64,000 nt of DNA, taken from assembly GCF_964063345.1 (NCBI RefSeq), contig NZ_OZ061318.1, positions 2,418,001 through 2,482,000 of the forward strand, read 5' to 3'. The translations under genes were made by a program, and so were the position numbers. Of this stretch, positions 45,484 to 53,732 are shown piece by piece. The DNA is from Pseudomonas lini (GTDB taxonomy: Bacteria; Pseudomonadota; Gammaproteobacteria; Pseudomonadales; Pseudomonadaceae). Position 1 is the first letter of the stretch. Each line of letters starts with the position of its first letter. The notes under the pieces are model-generated. The model ran no database searches and was not told where the DNA came from. It saw only the letters and a list, made by a program, of their open reading frames with translations.

Positions 45484-46140
45484 ATGAAGCTACACCCTTT
45501 TGTTGAAACAATCGTTAAATTGCACCTAGAAAATTGCTTCAACCCGTATTCAGATCGCTGCGAAATACATGACAGTATAGAAGCACCCAGCCTTCGTGCC
45601 CAAACGCTATCCAACATAATATACAGCGCAACAAGCCGCCCTATCGATGCCATATGGATCGGACGGGATCTTGGTTATCGCGGCGGCCGCCGTACAGGTC
45701 TAGCATTGACTGATGACGCGCACATTGAAAACCATGCCAAACGGTTCAATCTATTCGCCGAAAGACCTACCATTGGGAACGCTGTCACGGAACGGACAGC
45801 TGCAGTTATTTGGAACATGTTAGACCAAGTAGATGCACAAATATTCCTCTGGAATGTTTTTCCTCTTCATCCGCACGCAGCGGGCGAACAGTTTACAAAT
45901 CGACAGCACAATACTCTAGAAAGAAAAATCGGTGAGGAGTTACTAAAAGAGCTAATTCGCCTGCTGAATCCGTCACGCATTGTAGCTATAGGAAACGATG
46001 CTGCCGCTTCTGCAAGCCGAATTACAAATTCCATACCGGTATTGTGCGTAAGACACCCAAGCTATGGCGGGCAGAACATATTTATTGCACAAGTTTCCGA
46101 GATCTATGGATGCTCTCCACGCCAGAAAACACTTTTATAG
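45484..46140 (+). CDS. Uracil-DNA glycosylase-superfamily protein
   Basis: 218 residues with UDG-superfamily landmarks: the first active-site loop as AIWIGRDLGYRGGRRTGLALTDD, a central LWNVFPLHPH strand-loop, NPSRIVAIGNDAAASA, and the DNA-intercalation loop VRHPSYGG near the end. It does not look like the housekeeping Ung. Last gene of the TIR-Nmad2-MazG operon; in that company it may excise or recognise modified bases in foreign DNA. Role inferred. Confidence 0.75.
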   Translation: MKLHPFVETIVKLHLENCFNPYSDRCEIHDSIEAPSLRAQTLSNIIYSATSRPIDAIWIGRDLGYRGGRRTGLALTDDAHIENHAKRFNLFAERPTIGNAVTERTAAVIWNMLDQVDAQIFLWNVFPLHPHAAGEQFTNRQHNTLERKIGEELLKELIRLLNPSRIVAIGNDAAASASRITNSIPVLCVRHPSYGGQNIFIAQVSEIYGCSPRQKTLL

Positions 46141-46363
46141 ATCCTGGCACATATAAAAAATCCAGAAAATCTATACAACAGGAAATTATCAAGCTGCAGA
46201 GCCATCTTCCCCCAGCACGTCGAGCCCTAGGTACGAGCAGCCACCTGTCGAGCGAAAATCAGTGAAAAACCTACCGCACAAAAGGAAAACTCTTACAATC
46301 CATCTCTAGATTTCTGACGTGGCTGTTCGGTCACGTTCCTGGTGGCGAGCGAGAGGCGAGTCT

Positions 46364-46747
46364 GTGAGCAAAACAGATGGCACACCCGAACAACTGGTCG
46401 ACGTGGAAAATCTTGCCTCGTCGCTTCACCGCTTTGCAGATGATCGCGATTGGAAGCAGTTTCACTCACCCAAGAACCTCCTCTTGGCTCTCACAGGCGA
46501 GGTAGGTGAACTCTGCGAAATTTTCCAATGGATGAGCGAGGCCGATTCAACGGGTGCAGCAAAGCGTCCCGAAACCGCCCAAGCTGTGAAGGACGAACTG
46601 GCTGACGTGCTTATGTACTTGGTCCGCTTGGCCAGTGTGCTGGGCGTCGACCTCAACGAAGCTGTGACAAGCAAGCTCGCCCTGAACGGGCAGAAATACC
46701 CTGTCGACAAAGCTAAAAGCACCAGCAAAAAGTACGACCAACTCTGA
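46364..46747 (+). CDS. MazG-like nucleotide pyrophosphohydrolase (iMazG/dCTPase type)
   Basis: 127 residues from a GTG at 46364 (an upstream GTG at 46319 is possible). All-helical dNTP pyrophosphatase: NLLLALTGEVGELCEIFQW has the complete E-x-x-E, DELADVLMYLVRLASVLGVDL the E-x-x-D. Hydrolyses (d)NTPs to monophosphate and PPi. Twenty-four bases before the DUF2075 gene, so an operon. Different from the MazG protein of the preceding operon, which has lost one ligand. Confidence 0.87.
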   Translation: MSKTDGTPEQLVDVENLASSLHRFADDRDWKQFHSPKNLLLALTGEVGELCEIFQWMSEADSTGAAKRPETAQAVKDELADVLMYLVRLASVLGVDLNEAVTSKLALNGQKYPVDKAKSTSKKYDQL

Positions 46748-46771
46748 CCCATTGGGCTCTAAGGACCACTC

Positions 46772-48643
46772 GTGATCGTTTACGCTGCGACCAAACAGCA
46801 ATTCCTCAAAGACAGCGATAACGACGATATTGAAGATGTGATCCTCAGGCACTTCAAAGAAGCCACCGGCAAGAAGGTAGGAGCTTCGGAGATTAGATCC
46901 TGGCAGGGTTCACTGACTTATATGGCCAAAGTGCTTCGAGACGACGGCCTGCCCAACAGTGCCGGCCTGGCGATTGAGCTGCACATCCCTCAGTCATCGA
47001 AACGAATCGACTTTTTGCTGACAGGCCGCGATGAGAATCAGACTAAAAATGCGGTATTGATCGAACTGAAGCAATGGAGCAAGGCCAGCGCAACCACCAA
47101 GGATGCGATTGTCAAAACGGCGCTGGGTGGAGGTCTTGTCGAAACCATTCATCCGTCCTACCAGGTCTGGTCGTACGCCGCGCTGCTGGAGGGCTTCAAC
47201 GAAGCCGTCTACGACAAAAGCATCGAAGTACGCCCCTGTGCCTACCTCCATAACTATGTCAGTGATGGCGTCATCGACTCTGCTCACTACGAAGCCTATA
47301 CCAGCAAAGCCCCCTTGTTCCTCAAGGGCCCCGAAGAGCTTGCAAAGCTGCGAAGTTTCCTCAAGAAACACATCATTCATGGCGACAACAAGGAGGTTCT
47401 TTACGAACTCGCCAACGGGAAGATTCGCCCGTCCAAAGCACTGGCGGAGGCGCTGAGCGGGCTAATGAAAGGCAAGCCTGAGTTCGTATTGATTGATGAT
47501 CAAAAATCAATCTTCGAGTCGGCGCTCGCTGCGGCAAGTGAGGCCTCTATTGAAGCGCCGAAGGTGCTGATCATCGAAGGCGGTCCGGGTACCGGAAAAA
47601 CAGTATTAGCGATCAACTTGCTGGTGAGGCTCACCGCCTTGAAGCTGTTGAGCAAGTACGTCTCAAAAAATGCTGCGCCACGCAAGGTGTACGAGAGCAA
47701 GTTGGTTGGCACCGTCAAACGTAGCCATTTCTCCAACTTTTTTTCCGGTTCGGGAGCCTTCATCGATACCGAGCCCAATACGTATGACGCACTCATCGTT
47801 GACGAAGCCCACAGGCTCAATGAGAAAAGCGGGCTTTACGGAAACCTGGGTGAAAACCAGATCAATGAGCTGATCGAATCAGCAAAATGCTCGATTTTCT
47901 TCATCGACGAAGACCAGCGCGTGACCTTGAACGACATTGGTAACAAGCAGGCTATCCGCGCCTTTGCCAAAGCCAAAGGCGCAACCGTGGAGGAATACAT
48001 ACTATCTTCCCAGTTCCGTTGCAGTGGTTCTGATGGCTACCTGGCGTGGTTGGATGACGTATTGGGGATTCACGCGACAGCCAACCCGCTGCTCGATACC
48101 AGCGAGTATGAGTTCAAGGTGTTCGACTCCCCTCAGGCGATGCATGCGGCTATCGAGCAGAAAAACCACGGAAACAAGGCTCGCGTTGTCGCGGGTTACT
48201 GCTGGTCTTGGCTCAGCAAGAAAGACTCCGAGGCCGCTGACATCGTTATCGGCAATGACTACGCACGCCAATGGAATCTGGATCAGGATGGCAGCTTGTG
48301 GATCATCGCTGAAAATTCCATTGAACAGGTCGGTTGTATCCACACCTGCCAAGGGCTGGAAGTTGATTATATTGGAGTGATCATCGGACCGGATCTAGTC
48401 GTGCGTGATGGGCAGGTGATGACGTCGCCGCATGAGCGAGATAAGCACGACAAATCGATTCGTGGCTGGAAGAAGTTGATGAAGGAGCAACCTGCTCTGG
48501 CGCAGCAAGAGACAGACCTGATCATCAAAAACACGTATCGAACATTGATGACTCGTGGGATGAAGGGCTGCTACCTATACTGTACCGATCAGGAGACCGC
48601 GCAATACTTTGAGAGTCGACTTGCCGGGTACAGCAACGACTGA
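46772..48643 (+). CDS. DUF2075 (Schlafen-type) helicase with N-terminal nuclease-like domain
   Basis: 623 residues from a GTG start preceded by AAGGA. The N-terminal part (about 85-115) has a PD-(D/E)xK-like core, RIDFLLTG...AVLIELKQW. The helicase part has Walker A EGGPGTGKTVLAINLL (about 270), Walker B ALIVDEAHRLNE, FFIDEDQRV (motif III-like), the Q-x-x-R type SQFRCSGSDGYL, and the C-terminal CIHTCQGLEVDYIGVIIG and LMTRGMKGCYLYC motifs of superfamily 1 enzymes. Pairing with a nucleotide pyrophosphohydrolase recurs in bacteria; I take the pair as a defence module, unproven. Confidence 0.84.
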   Translation: MIVYAATKQQFLKDSDNDDIEDVILRHFKEATGKKVGASEIRSWQGSLTYMAKVLRDDGLPNSAGLAIELHIPQSSKRIDFLLTGRDENQTKNAVLIELKQWSKASATTKDAIVKTALGGGLVETIHPSYQVWSYAALLEGFNEAVYDKSIEVRPCAYLHNYVSDGVIDSAHYEAYTSKAPLFLKGPEELAKLRSFLKKHIIHGDNKEVLYELANGKIRPSKALAEALSGLMKGKPEFVLIDDQKSIFESALAAASEASIEAPKVLIIEGGPGTGKTVLAINLLVRLTALKLLSKYVSKNAAPRKVYESKLVGTVKRSHFSNFFSGSGAFIDTEPNTYDALIVDEAHRLNEKSGLYGNLGENQINELIESAKCSIFFIDEDQRVTLNDIGNKQAIRAFAKAKGATVEEYILSSQFRCSGSDGYLAWLDDVLGIHATANPLLDTSEYEFKVFDSPQAMHAAIEQKNHGNKARVVAGYCWSWLSKKDSEAADIVIGNDYARQWNLDQDGSLWIIAENSIEQVGCIHTCQGLEVDYIGVIIGPDLVVRDGQVMTSPHERDKHDKSIRGWKKLMKEQPALAQQETDLIIKNTYRTLMTRGMKGCYLYCTDQETAQYFESRLAGYSND

Positions 48644-48746
48644 TGGCCCCGCGGGTTGGATGTCACTATTCGGGTTCAGCCTCACGAAAAAACCGTAGGC
48701 GGAACCACGAAAAAAGCCGGTCAAATGCCGTGCAAAAACCACAAAA

Positions 48747-48774
48747 AAGTGGGGGAACAAATGGGGGATCAGAG
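48747..48774 (+). repeat. Right copy of the 28-bp GTGGGGG repeat
   Basis: AAGTGGGGGAAC then AAATGGGGGATC; same orientation as 37804-37831 with 3 mismatches. Located 58 bases inside the right attachment repeat. Confidence 0.65.
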
Positions 48775-48832
48775 CGCTTTCCAAAACACCTAAATCATTG
48801 TTTTTCAAAAACATAGATCAGTTAAAAGCTAA

Positions 48833-48852
48833 CCACAAGCCGGCTTTTTAAT
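48833..48852. repeat. Right attachment site (attR) of the genomic island
   Basis: Exact copy of the 20-bp repeat at 37669-37688. Here the preceding bases are AAAGCTAA, so the full GCCGGC...GCCGGC hairpin is not present; chromosomal sequence resumes with GCCTGAAAATAAATCC. Confidence 0.8.
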
Positions 48853-48965
48853 GCCTGAAAATAAATCCTGAATACACTTTGACCGCATTGACCTGCAGCC
48901 AACCCACATGTTGCGATCCAGTCGCAGCCGCACGTGAGGCGACACGCTCTCCGACAACTGGACGA

Positions 48966-49028
48966 TGAGCCGAATAGGCGTCATATTCGGCTCACTATAT
49001 GAGCCGAATAGCATTTTTAATCGGCTCA
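48966..49028. promoter_or_regulatory. Tandem palindromes (TGAGCCGAATA) upstream of fic
   Basis: Four half-sites in 63 bases: TGAGCCGAATA (48966-48976), TATTCGGCTCA (48984-48994), TGAGCCGAATA (49000-49010), and TTAATCGGCTCA (49017-49028), giving two facing pairs. They end 24 bases before the fic start. A likely operator; the Fic protein itself carries a C-terminal winged helix that could bind it. Confidence 0.65.
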
Positions 49029-49051
49029 CTCATTCCAAGAGCACCGACTTC

Positions 49052-50197
49052 ATGGCACCTCACTGGATCTGGCAGCAGCCTGATTGGCCGAATTTCCAAT
49101 GGCAAGCCGAGCGCTTGACGCTACTGTTGCGCGACTGCGTTCAGGCGCAGGGGCGGTTGATGGGGATGGCCAGTTCGGTCGGCAGTTCGTTGAGCGCGCA
49201 AAACGAACTGGATGCGTTGTTGCAGAACATCGTGACCTCGTCCGCTATTGAGGGTGAACAACTGAATGTTGGCTCCGTACGCTCTTCTCTGGCGCGACGG
49301 TTAGGGTTGGACCTGGTCAATGGCGATAAGGTGAGTCAGCGCAGTGAGGGCCTTGCGCAATTAATGCTCGACGCGACCCGGCATTTCGCTGAACCACTGA
49401 CATTGGTGCGATTGCTGGATTGGCACAAATGGCTGTTTCCTGAGCAAGACACTGATCTTTCCTCCCGGTCGATCCGTGTCGGCGCCCTGCGCGGCGACGA
49501 GCCCATGCAAGTGGTTTCGGGGCGGCTCGACAGGCCGACCGTTCACTTCCAAGCGCCACCTCGCCTTGGTCTTGAACGACAACTCGAAACCTTCCTGACC
49601 TGGTTTGAAGCCAGCCAAAATCAGGTCGGCCTCGACCCTTTGCTGCGGGCCGGCGTCGCGCATTTCTGGTTCGTGACGTTGCATCCTTTCGACGATGGCA
49701 ACGGTCGCCTGACGCGAACGATCACTGATTTGGCCCTGGCTCAGGGTGAGGCTCAGGCCATCCGTTTCTACGCTATGTCGGCGAGTATTCTGGATGATCG
49801 TTCAGGCTATTACCGAGTGCTGGAAACCAGCCAGAAAGCCACACTGGATATCACCGAGTGGCTGGAGTGGTTCCTGCAAACCTTATTGCGCAGTTTGCAG
49901 CAAGCCATGACGCGGATCGAGTCGGTACTGGGCAAGGCGCGTTTCTGGCAGGCGCATCGGGAATCTGAACTGTCGGCCGAGCAGACCAAAGTACTGAATC
50001 GCTTGCTCGATGGCGGGGAGCGAGGTTTCGATAATGGCATCAGCGCCGCTCAATACCAGGCAGTGGCAAAGGTTTCCAAAGCCACCGCAACCCGTCATCT
50101 GACCGATCTGTTGGAAAAGGGCTGCCTGAAACGCCTGCCCGGTGGTGGGCGTAGCACTCGGTACCAGATCCGTTATCCCGATGACGTGACAGATTGA
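49052..50197 (+). CDS. fic: Class II Fic protein (predicted AMP transferase) with C-terminal winged helix
   Basis: 381 residues from ATG 49052 (the open frame upstream reads through the operator repeats and is rejected). N-terminal DUF4172-type domain with the inhibitory motif S63-S-A-I-E67-G68, which blocks ATP binding until relieved. Fic core motif HPFDDGNGRLTR. The last ~65 residues (AQYQAVAKVSKATATRHLTDLLEKG) are a winged helix-turn-helix, so it may regulate its own gene. Targets unknown. It lies directly outside the island boundary, on the chromosomal side. Confidence 0.9.
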   Translation: MAPHWIWQQPDWPNFQWQAERLTLLLRDCVQAQGRLMGMASSVGSSLSAQNELDALLQNIVTSSAIEGEQLNVGSVRSSLARRLGLDLVNGDKVSQRSEGLAQLMLDATRHFAEPLTLVRLLDWHKWLFPEQDTDLSSRSIRVGALRGDEPMQVVSGRLDRPTVHFQAPPRLGLERQLETFLTWFEASQNQVGLDPLLRAGVAHFWFVTLHPFDDGNGRLTRTITDLALAQGEAQAIRFYAMSASILDDRSGYYRVLETSQKATLDITEWLEWFLQTLLRSLQQAMTRIESVLGKARFWQAHRESELSAEQTKVLNRLLDGGERGFDNGISAAQYQAVAKVSKATATRHLTDLLEKGCLKRLPGGGRSTRYQIRYPDDVTD

Positions 50198-50250
50198 GTC
50201 CGATTTTTTGTAAATAATCTGATCCTATTTATTTGCCTATGCCCATGTCA

Positions 50251-50276
50251 CCGTTATCGGATAACGGCTTTTATTA
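50251..50276 (+). terminator. Terminator-like palindrome after fic
   Basis: CCGTTATC G GATAACGG followed by CTTTTATTA: a 7-bp stem with a tight loop and T-rich tail, 54 bases after the fic stop. It could also be a regulator-binding site for the following cluster. Confidence 0.5.
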
Positions 50277-50546
50277 CCCAAGCCAGGCCTGCTAAAGCGC
50301 TCCTCGTTCCTCCCCCTAGCGAACCCTCTCATCAGGCATCGATCTGTGTGCGCACGCACGCCTGCGCGCTATCGAAACAAACAGGCCTCCAACTGTCATG
50401 GTCGCGCAACGATACAGTTCGTTGCCCATGTTCGTCGCCGTACCGGTACATCCCTCGCCAAGCGCCCTAATCTGCAGGTCTTCATCAGGCACCCACGCCT
50501 CAGTTCGTCAATTACCGATAAAAATGCAATAAAAAAGGAGCTTCAA
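50277..50546. other. Leader region of the biosynthetic cluster
   Basis: No gene recognised. The sequence should contain the promoter of the SDR-led operon, but no clear -35/-10 pair stands out. It ends with AAGGAG six bases before a TTG start. Confidence 0.4.
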
Positions 50547-51287
50547 TTGAACACTGATGAAACAGTGGTTGTCACCGGAGTGACGTCAGGTATTGGTCTG
50601 GCCTGTGCCAGGAAGTTGATAGAACAGGGAAGCAAAGTAGTTGGAATCGGGCGCAGAACCGAGCGCCTCAATGCATTGGGCGACGAATTGGGTGAACGTT
50701 TTTATCCCCTGAGTTGTGATGTTCGTGATATCGACTCACTCAACACACAGTTGAAACAACTTCCGGATGCATTTGCCGCTATCAGCAAACTCATCAATAG
50801 CGCCGGCTTACTGCAGGGACAAGGGACGTTACTGGAAGTCTCGGATGCTCAAATATCCACCATGCTGGAGACCAATGTTCACGGTTTGATCAATGTCACT
50901 CGGGCGGTATTACCCAAGCTGATAGAAAGCGGGCGCGGGCACATTATCAACCTGACCTCGATCGGCGCTCATTATCACTACGCCGGCGGCCATGTCTATG
51001 CGGCATCCAAGGCCTTTGTCGACCACTTCGGACAATGCCTGCGTACTGAACTGGTGGGTGCCCGGGTCCGGTTGACCAACATCGCACCTGGTAAAACCCG
51101 CTCAGAATTCGCCTTGGTTCAGTTTGCCGGCGATCAAGCCAGAGCCGACCGGGTATACAGCACCCTGACGCCGCTTGAGCCGATGGATGTTGCCGACTCG
51201 ATCCTCTGGGCCCTGCATCAGCCCTCCCACGTCAATATTAATCTTATTGAACTGATGCCTGCTGATCAGGAACTTTCATACCGGTGA
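50547..51287 (+). CDS. Short-chain dehydrogenase/reductase (first gene of the unknown cluster)
   Basis: 246 residues from a TTG start at 50547, chosen because AAGGAG lies six bases upstream and the frame begins NTDETVVVTGVTSGIG directly; the long upstream open frame has no domain. Classical SDR: TGxxxGIG as TGVTSGIG, NSAGL, catalytic Ser in NLTSIGAHYHYAG and Y-x-x-x-K in YAASKAF. Closest in style to NADP-dependent 3-hydroxy acid dehydrogenases (YdfG type). Four bases before the next gene. Confidence 0.85.
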   Translation: MNTDETVVVTGVTSGIGLACARKLIEQGSKVVGIGRRTERLNALGDELGERFYPLSCDVRDIDSLNTQLKQLPDAFAAISKLINSAGLLQGQGTLLEVSDAQISTMLETNVHGLINVTRAVLPKLIESGRGHIINLTSIGAHYHYAGGHVYAASKAFVDHFGQCLRTELVGARVRLTNIAPGKTRSEFALVQFAGDQARADRVYSTLTPLEPMDVADSILWALHQPSHVNINLIELMPADQELSYR

Positions 51288-51291
51288 TCCC

Positions 51292-52491
51292 ATGAGCCAA
51301 TCTCTCGCCCACTACTATGTCAGAAACAAACTTACCCACAAGTTGATCAGCAAGCGCGTGCTGTCACCTATTTCACTTTCCCAACAGCCACCGGCTGACT
51401 TGGTACAGGCACTTTGCATTGAAAGTGAAGTGTCAAAGTTGTCCGATGTTTATGCCCGGTTCCAACACTCGGACGATAACCAGACGGGGCTTCCTCGTTA
51501 CATGCCGTTTTATCGTTTCATACAGTCCAAATTCCCCGGCTTTCAATGGCAGGTCCGTTCCACTCAGGGCAAGAAAACCTTGATTCTGGACAAGCCGTAC
51601 ATCAACCAAAGCCGTCCTTCGCTATTGAATTTGCTGCTGTGTGCCATCAACGACAACACCGCCACGACCCCGGCCCTGAAGGTGCGATACCCCGCCATGC
51701 GAGAACTGCCGGACGAATTGGTGGTGGATCTTGAGCAGGCTTTTGAGCGCTTGTCATTTGCCCAATCAGCCCCCCACTTCGTAGCGCGTTTTGCCCAGGC
51801 CCTGGCCAAGGGGCTGGCCGGTGAAACCATTACCTTGGTCTCCCCGGTGTGTCCTGATTACGGCTACGAAAACAAGAATGGCCGCCTGCGTTATACCTTC
51901 GAGCATCTGGGCGAAGGCATCGGGCTGGTGGCCGGGCGTGTGGTCAAGACCCTGCCTGACCTGCAAGCAGTGCTGCAAAAGCACGGCATCGATGCACGGA
52001 TCGCCGTCGCGGCCGGGGATTTTGAAGGGTTTGACGCCAGCACCCTGAACCGCCTCAAGGAAACACGCGAAGGCTTCGCTCACAAACTGCGCATCAGCCA
52101 GCAGAAGATCCTCGACGTTCTCGGCCCTGACGCCGAGTCGATCATGATCGCCGAAGCTGCCGGTGGCGAAGACTGCTGGCATGCACTGACGACAGAGGCA
52201 CAACAGCGCCTGGCACACCAGGACAACGGCTGCATCGTCGAGGACGATCTCGACTATGCCTCCATCTTCAGTGCACGACTGCCGCTCTATCAGGCCTGGC
52301 ACCAGCAGCGCAGCAATGAAGAGCTGATGCAGATCCTGTATGCCCAGGGTGCGGAGTATGCGGCCATCGGCAAGGTGTTTGCCCAGCAGTGGACCAACCC
52401 CATTGTCATCGGCGCGGATCACAACCGCATGCAACCCTTCTATTGGTTGTACAGCACCATTCCTGTCCTTTACCTGACCAGGGTTTACTGA
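51292..52491 (+). CDS. Protein of unknown function (399 residues), core gene of the unknown cluster
   Basis: I do not recognise this family. It is a soluble protein without signal peptide or membrane segment. A strand-rich centre (ITLVSPVCPDYGYE, LGEGIGLVAGRVVKTLPDLQ, IAVAAGDFEGFDASTLNRL) suggests an alpha/beta enzyme; the layout 'strand-Pro-x-C-P-D ... LPDL ... AAGDFEGFD' recalls, weakly, the order of motifs in isonitrile synthases (Dit1/PvcA), but I see no convincing alignment. The C-terminus reads IVIGADHNRMQPFYWLYSTIPVLYLTRVY. Four bases after the SDR and overlapping the desaturase start by one base (TGATG), so part of one operon. Confidence 0.6.
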   Translation: MSQSLAHYYVRNKLTHKLISKRVLSPISLSQQPPADLVQALCIESEVSKLSDVYARFQHSDDNQTGLPRYMPFYRFIQSKFPGFQWQVRSTQGKKTLILDKPYINQSRPSLLNLLLCAINDNTATTPALKVRYPAMRELPDELVVDLEQAFERLSFAQSAPHFVARFAQALAKGLAGETITLVSPVCPDYGYENKNGRLRYTFEHLGEGIGLVAGRVVKTLPDLQAVLQKHGIDARIAVAAGDFEGFDASTLNRLKETREGFAHKLRISQQKILDVLGPDAESIMIAEAAGGEDCWHALTTEAQQRLAHQDNGCIVEDDLDYASIFSARLPLYQAWHQQRSNEELMQILYAQGAEYAAIGKVFAQQWTNPIVIGADHNRMQPFYWLYSTIPVLYLTRVY

Positions 52492-53729
52492 TGAATGCCC
52501 GTGAAAGTGCACGTCCATGCACTCACTACTGTCAGTACGGGCCACAGGGCGATGTCCGCGCCAGCTATGCCCATTTGCCCTTCCAGGGTTTCTGGACCTG
52601 GCTGACGGGCAAGGGACAGGTACTTGCGCCCGAGGCGCTGAAGAGCGCAATGAATGAGAGCGGCGAGCGTTTTCTGGTGGCTCATTTGCTGTTCACCTGG
52701 TTAGTGATGATTGCCCTGGTGATGCTTGGCCAAGCCGTTCTGGAGGGTGCTTTCGCCACGGGTACGGCAGTGGTGCTGGTGCTGATGGGCTGGGTCCTGA
52801 TGGTTAACCGGTTGCGCAGCATGCAAGCCACTTTCCACTACCTGACCCACGGTGCGGTGCTCAAGGACAAGGCTCGCGCGCAGCGTTATGCCAGGCTCTT
52901 TCTGACCACACCGCTGCTGTACCAGGATTGGGACACCTATAACCAGAGCCATGTACGCGAACACCACAATATCCATGTGTTGTGTTCCGACACCGATCCC
53001 GACCAGCGCTTCATCCGTGAGCAAGGGTTCTACCCGGGGATGCCGGAACCGGTCTACTGGTGGCGAGTCTGCAGCACGCCCTTTCGCCCTGTTTACCTGA
53101 TGCGCCAATGGCGTGGGACGTTGCTCGACAGCTTCGTTCGTCTTGACCGTCGTGAAGCGCTGTTTCGCGCCTGCTTCTGGGGGGTATTGCTGGCGCTACT
53201 GTGGGCGACAGGCGGGTTGCAAGCCTTCGGCTTGATGTATGTGATCCCGCGCGCCGTGTTGTTTGAGCACTCCATGTGGCTGCAATTGTTTACCGAGCAC
53301 CTGTGGTTCTATCACCGGGACGCCCGGAGCACCGAGAAAAGCCACTATGGCCGACTGACTTGGGGTCGTTTCCAGGGCCGTACACCGCCAGAGCGCGGGG
53401 TCATCGCACATACCGCCTGGGTATTGAAATGCGTGCTCTACGATCTGCCGGTGCGCTTGTATGTGTACCCGCAAGACTTGCCCAACCACGACGCACACCA
53501 CCGCCGCCCCAACGTGCATTACCGGCATATCGCCAATTATCGCGCCAGCGTCGAACTACAGCCCTCCCCTTATGGGCCGTTCCTCGAAGTCTGGGGGTTC
53601 ATGGCCGGGCTGTACCTGATTCGCGACCATTTGTGCCGAGGGGTGGTCGAGCCGTTTACCCCTCGGGAACCTGCTTCTCTCGATACCCCAAACAGCCTGT
53701 ACCCAACGTCCACCTCTCAAGGAGTCTGA
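52491..53729 (+). CDS. Membrane fatty-acid-desaturase-like di-iron enzyme
   Basis: 412 residues from ATG 52491, overlapping the previous stop. Membrane helices (LLFTWLVMIALVMLG, GTAVVLVLMGWVLMV, a pair near 225-255) and the three His boxes of the FA_desaturase superfamily: HYLTH, HVREHHNIH and NHDAHHRRPNVHYRH. Such enzymes desaturate or hydroxylate acyl or alkyl groups using O2. Substrate unknown; presumably a cluster intermediate. Confidence 0.82.
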   Translation: MNARESARPCTHYCQYGPQGDVRASYAHLPFQGFWTWLTGKGQVLAPEALKSAMNESGERFLVAHLLFTWLVMIALVMLGQAVLEGAFATGTAVVLVLMGWVLMVNRLRSMQATFHYLTHGAVLKDKARAQRYARLFLTTPLLYQDWDTYNQSHVREHHNIHVLCSDTDPDQRFIREQGFYPGMPEPVYWWRVCSTPFRPVYLMRQWRGTLLDSFVRLDRREALFRACFWGVLLALLWATGGLQAFGLMYVIPRAVLFEHSMWLQLFTEHLWFYHRDARSTEKSHYGRLTWGRFQGRTPPERGVIAHTAWVLKCVLYDLPVRLYVYPQDLPNHDAHHRRPNVHYRHIANYRASVELQPSPYGPFLEVWGFMAGLYLIRDHLCRGVVEPFTPREPASLDTPNSLYPTSTSQGV

Positions 53730-53732
53730 GCA

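Noticed and set aside
37690..48832. Interpretation as a prophage
   Set aside because: Only an integrase is phage-like; no structural, lysis, replication or packaging genes are present.
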